Assembly: GCF_002954775.1 (NCBI RefSeq)
Contig: NZ_KZ672952.1
Span: forward strand, 314,883 to 378,882
DNA from: Streptomyces geranii
GTDB lineage: Bacteria > Actinomycetota > Actinomycetes > Streptomycetales > Streptomycetaceae
Direction of reading: 5' to 3'
DNA length: 64,000 nucleotides
Positions 58,544-64,000 of this stretch are shown here, in pieces; the stretch's first letter is position 1, and each line of letters begins with the position of its first letter. Below the pieces are notes generated by a model that ran no database searches, had not been told where the DNA came from, and saw only the letters and a program-made list of their open reading frames with translations. A program made the translations under genes and the position numbers.

Positions 58544-59764
58544 ATGTCGGACAAGACCACACGTGTCCTCGTCGTGGGCGCGGGCCCTGTCGGAATGGTC
58601 TGCGCGCTGGCGCTGAATCGGCGCGGTATCCCGGTGACCGTTCTCGAGTCCGAGCCGGCGCCGGTGCGGGATCAGCGCGCGGCGACCATCCATCCGAGCA
58701 CGCTGGAGATGCTCGACGAACTGGGCGTCACCGAGAAGATCCGGGCGCACAGTCTGCTCTCCAGCACCTACCGCTTCCACGACCGGCCGACCGGAGAGGT
58801 CGTGGCGGAGTTCGATCTCGGCCGGCTCAAGGACGAGATCCGGTTCCCGTACGTACTGCAGTACGAGCAGTACAAGCTGACCGCTGCCATCGCCGCGGAG
58901 TACGCGAACGAATCCGACTTCGACGTGCGGTTCTCCCACACGCTGACCGGTCTGACCGAAACCGCGAACGGCATCGAGGTGGAGTACACCTCACCCGCCG
59001 GCACGGAACGCATGACGGCGGCCTACGTCGTCGGCTGTGACGGTGGCCGATCGACGGTGCGCAAGTTCGCCGGCATCGCATTCGAGGGATTCACCTATCC
59101 GGAGCGGTTCATCAAGATCGCGACCAGCTTCGACCTCAGCACCGTCAAACCGGAGCTGGCGTTTCGCAACTACTTCTCCGACCCCCATGAGTGGGCCAAC
59201 GTGTTCAAGGTGCGGGGAGAAACGCCCGGCGGGCTCTGGCGGGTGATTCTGCCGATCGGCCACGACGAGGACGACGCCACCGCGTTGTCTCCGGCGCGCG
59301 TCGAGCAGCGGCTGCAGAAGTTCCTCCCGCAGACCGGCTCGTACGACGTCGAGTACCGCAACGTCTACCCGGTCAATCAACGCGTGGCCGCGACCTTCCG
59401 TCAGGGGCGCATCCTGCTCGCCGGCGACAGCGCGCACGTGAACAACCCGATCGGCGGCATGGGCATGAACGGCGGCATCCATGACGCCGTCAACCTGACG
59501 GAGAAGCTCGCGAAGGTGATCGCCGGTGAGGCCGGCGACGACCTGCTCGACCTCTACAGCCGCCAGCGCCGCCATGCCGCGGTGAACTACGTGCAGGCCC
59601 AGACGATCGCCAACAAGCGGCTGCTGGAAGAACGCGACCCCGAGGTGCGTCGGCACAACTTCGACCAACTGCGCCGCACCGCCGAGAAGTTCGACACCGC
59701 CCGGGCCTACATGCGCCGCGCGGCCCTGTTCGACAGCCTGCAAGACGCTGCCGCCATCACCTGA
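58544..59764 (+). CDS. FAD-dependent aromatic monooxygenase
   Basis: 406 residues of the PHBH-fold group: VLVVGAGPVGMVCALALNRRG (dinucleotide site), VVGCDGGRSTVRKF (DG motif) and RILLAGDSAHVNNPIGGMGMNGGIHDAVNL (GD motif). It hydroxylates a phenol or related ring with NAD(P)H and O2. It is 4 bp after the aryl-AMP ligase, so it probably makes or tailors the aryl acid that the ligase activates. Confidence 0.87.
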   Translation: MSDKTTRVLVVGAGPVGMVCALALNRRGIPVTVLESEPAPVRDQRAATIHPSTLEMLDELGVTEKIRAHSLLSSTYRFHDRPTGEVVAEFDLGRLKDEIRFPYVLQYEQYKLTAAIAAEYANESDFDVRFSHTLTGLTETANGIEVEYTSPAGTERMTAAYVVGCDGGRSTVRKFAGIAFEGFTYPERFIKIATSFDLSTVKPELAFRNYFSDPHEWANVFKVRGETPGGLWRVILPIGHDEDDATALSPARVEQRLQKFLPQTGSYDVEYRNVYPVNQRVAATFRQGRILLAGDSAHVNNPIGGMGMNGGIHDAVNLTEKLAKVIAGEAGDDLLDLYSRQRRHAAVNYVQAQTIANKRLLEERDPEVRRHNFDQLRRTAEKFDTARAYMRRAALFDSLQDAAAIT

Positions 59765-59804
59765 GCCATCACCTCAGTGACCGGCTCATCAGCTCATCGG
59801 CTCC

Positions 59805-59844
59805 GAATCTGGTGCGGTACGGCTCGCCGTACCGCACCAGATTC
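59805..59844. terminator. bidirectional terminator
   Basis: A perfect 19-bp stem (GAATCTGGTGCGGTACGGC and its complement) with a 2-nt loop between the convergent monooxygenase and NRPS genes. Confidence 0.9.
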
Positions 59845-59855
59845 ACGAAATCCGC

Positions 59856-62800
59856 TCAGCCGTCCAACAGGTTCGTCAGCAGCGGGCCCCACTTCAGCAG
59901 ACCGGAATCGGGTTCGAGGACGGACTGGTGGTCTTCGTCCTCAGCGACGAAGAACGAGAAGTTGGTCAAGTGCCCGTCCCATCCCAGCGCGTCCTCGCGG
60001 CCCAGCTCCGCCACTCGGGGCGTGTGCGTCGCGGATGACGCGATCACGAGCGTCTCGATGTCGAGGATGCCCCGCGTCGGCGTGGACGTCAGGACATCAC
60101 ATCGACGGCCGGCCGTCTCGACAGCCTTGAGTTGCTTCGCGTCGGCGAGCAACTCGTTGAACGCCTCCTCGCCGAACGCCTTCAGCATCTCGTCACGCAT
60201 CGACTCGGCGGATCCCGGTCGTACGAGGAGCTCCCCCGCGTTCTCCGAACCGGCAGGCATGGCGTCCACGATCACCAGGGGGCCGACGCGTTCCCCTCGC
60301 GAAAGAAGCTGGCGTGCCACAGCGAACATGATGTGCGCGCCGTACGACCAACCCAGCAGTTCGTACGGTCCGGTCGGCTGCAGCCCCTGGATGACGTCGG
60401 CGTAGGTCGAGGCGAGGTCGTCGAGGTCGTCGAACTCGACGTCCATGCCGATGATCGCCGGATCGTCGATCCCGACCAGCCCGACCCCGTCCGGGAGGTA
60501 TCGCGACAGTTCCGAGTACATGGACGAGGCGCCGAACTTCGGGTGCGCGCAGAACAGGGTGCGGCCGTTCAGGGACTGGGTGAATCGGGTCGCGATCGCG
60601 GTGATGTCGACCTCGGTATCGGCGCCAGGCTGCGTCCTCTTGTCGACCACCGCACTCAGTTCGCCGATCGTCGACGCAGTGATGACGTCCCGCATCGCTA
60701 TGTTCACGGGGAACGCGCGATTCATCTGCGACGCGAGCCGCATTGCCGCGAGCGAATGCCCGCCCAGCCGGAAGAAGTCGCTCGCGGCGCCCAGGGTCAG
60801 TCCCTCGTCGAGGTCGAGCACGGCACGGAAGATCGCGGCCACCGCCAGCTCCGTCTCCGACTCCAGTGCCCGGCCCGCGCTGACTCCGGACGCGGCCACG
60901 TCAGCCGCAGGCAGCGCTCGGCGGTCCAGCTTGCCGGTCGGGGTGAGGGGGAAGGACTCCACCGGGACAAGGGCTGCCGGGACCATGTAGTCGGGCAGGT
61001 ACTTGGCCAGGTGGTTGCGCAACGACTCGCTGATGTCGCGGTCCGCGGTCGTGCGGTAGTAGGCGGCCAGTTGTAGCCCGGTGGCATGCTCGAAGGCGAC
61101 CACTTCGGCGCGCGTCACCTCGGGGAACTCCTGCACGACGTCCCGGATCTCGTCCGGTTCGATGCGATAACCGCGAATCTTGATCTGTTCGTCGGCGCGA
61201 CCGAGGTAGTCGATCATCCCGGCTTCGTTCCACCGGGCGAGATCTCCGGTGCGGTACATGCGTTCCGCCGTTTCCCACGGGCAGGCGACGAAACGTTCGG
61301 CGGTCAGCGCGGACTGGCCCCAGTATCCGCGCGCGGTTCCCTCGCCGGCCAGGTACAGCTCGCCGGCGACACCGGGAAGGGCGGGTTGCAGGTTCTCGTC
61401 GAGGATGTAGGCCCGGGTGTTGAAGATCGGCGTCCCGACACTCGAGTCGGTGCTGTCGGCCAGGTCGGCTCCGAGGGCGTTGATGGTGTACTCGGTAGGT
61501 CCGTAGAGGTTGTACGACTCGACTCCGGGGGCGTCGCGCAGCTGCTGCCAGAGCCGGTCGGGGACGGCCTCGCCGCCGAGGGAGACGAAGACGACACCGG
61601 GCGCGTCGGAGGACACGGACCGGCCGGCCGGCCGGTCTCGCTCCAGCAGCCCTTCCTCAACGAGGAGTTGACCGTAGGACGGGGTCACGTCGAACCCGTC
61701 CATGCAGACCTCGTCGTAGTGCGCCAGCAGCCGCTGATGGTCGCGTCGCATCTCCTCGTCGATGACGTGCACCTCGTGGCCGTTGAGCAGCCAGAACAGC
61801 TGCTCCCACGAGGCGTCGAAGGAGAAGGACGTCGTGTGCGCGATCTTCATCCGGCGCCCGCGCTGGTGGTCCACCACCCGGTCGAAGATCTTCTCTACGT
61901 GGTTGACGTACATGTTCGTCAGTCCGCGGTAGCCGACGGCGACTCCCTTGGGCCGTCCGGTGGTCCCCGAGGTGAAGATGATGTACGCGAGGTTGTCGAG
62001 CGAGACCTCCCCGCCTCGCTCCGCTGCCGTAATCGGAGCTGTTCCGGTCTGCGCGAGGCGATCCACCGTCGTCGTGGAGTCCAGGTTGATCACCTTGCCG
62101 ACGGCGCCGGTGAGCCGGTCCACGTCGCGGTCGGTCACCAGAGTGACGGTCGGTTCGGCGACCTCGATCATGTAGCCGATCCGTTCGTCCGGCAGTTCAC
62201 TGTCCACCGGGACGTAGGCGGCTCCGATGGCGAACACCGCGAACATCGCGATGACCGTGCGCTCGTCGCGCGGCAGCAGCAGCGCGACCCGGTGCTCCGG
62301 GCGCACTCCCTCGTCGAGCAGAAGTCGGCCGTAGCGGTTCACCTCGGCGAAGAACTCCGCGAAGGTGAACCGGCGATCGCCGGCGACCAGCGCCGTCTCC
62401 GATCCGGACAGCCGCACCTGCCGGTGCAGCAACTCGGCGACCGTGACCGGTTCGATGTCGCGGACGAGGTCAGCGGCGATACCCGTATGCGGGGCGGTCT
62501 CGTCCGGCAGCAGGGCGGACAGCGTACCGACGGGCTCGTCAAGCCGCCGGGTAAGGGAAACGAGCACCTGGACGTAGCGCTTGAGCAACAGCTCCGCGGC
62601 CGGGGCGTCGAAAACGTCCCGGCGGTAGGACAGGCGCACGTGCACGGTCGCCGCTCCGTCGCGTTCCTCCGGGTCGACCGCGAACGTCACCGGGTAGTGG
62701 GTCGCGTCATCGACCTTCGCGTCGACGACCTGCAACCCGGCTGTGTCCTGCCCCGCGGCCTGGCCGAGCGGCACGTTCTGCACCACGAACAGCGTGTCGA

Positions 62801-64000
62801 ACAGAACAGGCATGCCTGCGTTGGTCTGGATCTGGGTCAGAGCGGCTTGCGGATGGTCGATAACGAGCAGCTGCTCGGACTGGACCTGGGCGAGCAGCTG
62901 CCGATTCGTCTGGAACGGCGGCAGACTCACCCGCATCGGGACCGTGTTGAACAGCAGCCCGATGATTCGGTCGGCGTCGGGCAACGACGGCGGCCGACCG
63001 GAAACCGTGTTTCCGAACACGACGTCGTTGCTGCCCGTGAGCCGGCTGAGCGCGATCCCCCAGGCGGTCTGCAGCAGGGTACCCACCGTGACCTTGGCGT
63101 CTCGTGCGGCACCGAACACCGTCGCGGCCTCTGCCGGGCTGAGATCGAGGTGCAGTTCACCGGTCTCGCTCTGTGCGTCACCGAGGTCGACGAAGTCAGG
63201 GCACAGCAACGTCGGACCGGTCAGTTCCGCGAGGTAGCCGTCCCAGGCGCGATAGGCGGCAGCGGGATCCTGGTCGTCGACCCAGTCCAGGTAGGAGCGG
63301 AAAGACGCCGGTCGCACGCGATCGACGTAGCCGTCATCGGCGTAGATGCTGAGGATTTCGGCGAACAGCCCGTTGATGGACCAGCCGTCCAGCAGGATGT
63401 GCTCGAAACTCATGACCAATGTCCACGCTCGGTGGCCGTGTTCGAGCACCGTGAACCGGATCAGCGGCGGGACCTCGAAGTCGAACGGCTCACCTCGCTC
63501 GGCCGCCAGGAACTCCTCCACATCGACCCCGCGGCCACCCCACTCGTCCAGTCGGATGACCCGTACCGGGACTTCGACACCGGACGGGATCACCTGTACG
63601 TCCCCGGGCGGGACGAACGCCGCCTGGAGATTGGGGTACCTCTCCATCGCACTCGCGATGGAGGCCGTCATCCGCTCGGGGTCGAGATCTCCCGCGATCT
63701 GTCGGGTGATCTGCGATACGTAGGTGTTGTGGTCGTCGGATTCCCGGGACCGCAACAGGTGATAGAACAATCCGCGCTGCAAGGGGGCAAGCGGAAGGAT
63801 CTGGGCGTCGTGCCCGTAGCGGGCTCGGATGGATTCCTCTTCGCCGGGCGTCAACGTGACCCGGTCGGCGCGACGCAGAGTGAATGCCTCTCGACGCTCG
63901 CGACCGGGGGCAGGGACGCCGACTCCGGCAATCTCCTCAGCGATGGCGGCAGCCAGCGCCTCGGTGTCGACACCAACGGTGTCCGCCGACTCCGCCCAGA
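59856..64000 (-). CDS. non-ribosomal peptide synthetase, terminal C-A-T-TE module (5' part outside the window)
   Basis: The frame stays open through position 64000, so at least 1380 residues are seen and the N-terminus is missing. The visible order is as follows. A condensation domain (ILPLAPLQRGLFYH; active site FEHILLDGWS, with the catalytic second His kept and the first replaced by Glu). An adenylation domain (IIFTSGTTGRPKGVA, SFSFDASWEQLF, NLYGPTEYTI, YRTGDLARW, GRADEQIKIRGYRIEPDEI, LTPTGKLDRRALP). A carrier domain (FFRLGGHSLAAMRL). A thioesterase with Ser in LLGWSYGAHIMF. The linker before the C domain resembles those after epimerisation domains. The A-domain pocket begins D-A-E-D by my manual reading, a pattern associated with basic residues; this is weak. 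It releases the finished peptide. Confidence 0.92.
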   Translation of the reverse strand, partial: WAESADTVGVDTEALAAAIAEEIAGVGVPAPGRERREAFTLRRADRVTLTPGEEESIRARYGHDAQILPLAPLQRGLFYHLLRSRESDDHNTYVSQITRQIAGDLDPERMTASIASAMERYPNLQAAFVPPGDVQVIPSGVEVPVRVIRLDEWGGRGVDVEEFLAAERGEPFDFEVPPLIRFTVLEHGHRAWTLVMSFEHILLDGWSINGLFAEILSIYADDGYVDRVRPASFRSYLDWVDDQDPAAAYRAWDGYLAELTGPTLLCPDFVDLGDAQSETGELHLDLSPAEAATVFGAARDAKVTVGTLLQTAWGIALSRLTGSNDVVFGNTVSGRPPSLPDADRIIGLLFNTVPMRVSLPPFQTNRQLLAQVQSEQLLVIDHPQAALTQIQTNAGMPVLFDTLFVVQNVPLGQAAGQDTAGLQVVDAKVDDATHYPVTFAVDPEERDGAATVHVRLSYRRDVFDAPAAELLLKRYVQVLVSLTRRLDEPVGTLSALLPDETAPHTGIAADLVRDIEPVTVAELLHRQVRLSGSETALVAGDRRFTFAEFFAEVNRYGRLLLDEGVRPEHRVALLLPRDERTVIAMFAVFAIGAAYVPVDSELPDERIGYMIEVAEPTVTLVTDRDVDRLTGAVGKVINLDSTTTVDRLAQTGTAPITAAERGGEVSLDNLAYIIFTSGTTGRPKGVAVGYRGLTNMYVNHVEKIFDRVVDHQRGRRMKIAHTTSFSFDASWEQLFWLLNGHEVHVIDEEMRRDHQRLLAHYDEVCMDGFDVTPSYGQLLVEEGLLERDRPAGRSVSSDAPGVVFVSLGGEAVPDRLWQQLRDAPGVESYNLYGPTEYTINALGADLADSTDSSVGTPIFNTRAYILDENLQPALPGVAGELYLAGEGTARGYWGQSALTAERFVACPWETAERMYRTGDLARWNEAGMIDYLGRADEQIKIRGYRIEPDEIRDVVQEFPEVTRAEVVAFEHATGLQLAAYYRTTADRDISESLRNHLAKYLPDYMVPAALVPVESFPLTPTGKLDRRALPAADVAASGVSAGRALESETELAVAAIFRAVLDLDEGLTLGAASDFFRLGGHSLAAMRLASQMNRAFPVNIAMRDVITASTIGELSAVVDKRTQPGADTEVDITAIATRFTQSLNGRTLFCAHPKFGASSMYSELSRYLPDGVGLVGIDDPAIIGMDVEFDDLDDLASTYADVIQGLQPTGPYELLGWSYGAHIMFAVARQLLSRGERVGPLVIVDAMPAGSENAGELLVRPGSAESMRDEMLKAFGEEAFNELLADAKQLKAVETAGRRCDVLTSTPTRGILDIETLVIASSATHTPRVAELGREDALGWDGHLTNFSFFVAEDEDHQSVLEPDSGLLKWGPLLTNLLDG

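Noticed and set aside
1..64000. CRISPR arrays, tRNA/rRNA genes, insertion sequences, prophage or att sites
   Set aside because: Looked for regular spaced repeats, cloverleaf-like genes, transposase or integrase motifs and terminal repeats; none were seen. Repeats found are operators, hairpins or coding repeats.

Overview
The window is about 64 kb of very GC-rich DNA. Its codon bias, GTG/TTG starts with GGAGG-type ribosome sites, many Tat/Sec-secreted enzymes, ATGA-coupled operons, a cyd operon and an NRPS locus all point to a Streptomyces or close actinomycete, probably a chromosome-arm (accessory) region of a soil or plant-associated strain. I see no tRNA, rRNA, CRISPR array, insertion sequence or prophage.

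Layout: (1) 0.4-6.4 kb: an AfsR/MalT-like LuxR regulator, a secreted protein with a Lys/His-rich tail, an orphan fructose-type PTS EIIC and a secreted S1 serine protease. (2) 6.9-31.9 kb: an L-fucose utilisation locus. Two secreted beta-helix proteins (GH141-like) and a secreted GH29 alpha-L-fucosidase lie around an NLP toxin-like protein and an orphan solute-binding protein with a MarR regulator. A divergent GntR/FadR regulator faces a 12-gene operon encoding a fuconate dehydratase-like enolase-superfamily protein, an ABC sugar importer, a mutarotase, a 2,4-diketo-3-deoxyfuconate hydrolase, an SDR, an aldo-keto reductase, a lactonase and LutABC. Read together, the genes take L-fucose to pyruvate plus L-lactate, and the lactate on to pyruvate. 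A shared FadR-type site lies in three promoters of this locus. (3) 32-43.7 kb: an uncharacterised catabolic regulon with a LacI regulator and five copies of a 16-bp palindromic operator (consensus GTGCTANCGNTAGCAC). It holds a 2-hydroxyacid dehydrogenase, an APH-like kinase, a cupin, an MFS carrier, an FAH-family enzyme, an FMN reductase, an enolase paralogue, a homoprotocatechuate-dioxygenase-like protein, a carboxymuconolactone-decarboxylase-like protein and a medium-chain dehydrogenase. Three of these enzymes keep their fold motifs but have changed active-site residues. (4) 43.7-48.5 kb: a LysR regulator plus a probable glutarate/glutaryl-CoA route (CoA-transferase, glutaryl-CoA dehydrogenase, 3-hydroxyacyl-CoA dehydrogenase, Zn-ribbon/OB protein). 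(5) 48.6-56.8 kb: a cytochrome bd operon (cydA, cydB, small membrane protein, cydD, cydC) directly behind a DHA2-type MFS exporter, with a divergent MarR regulator and a 30-bp palindrome. (6) 56.9-64 kb: an aryl-acid NRPS locus, probably a siderophore, with an iron box, an aryl-AMP ligase, an FAD hydroxylase and a convergent C-A-T-TE NRPS module that runs off the right edge.

The best candidates for undescribed biology are the LacI regulon with its altered enolase and dioxygenase, the self-contained fucose-to-pyruvate locus with its shared operator, and the iron-boxed aryl-NRPS locus with an altered aryl-binding pocket. Functions are inferred from recognisable motifs and context. No database search was possible.
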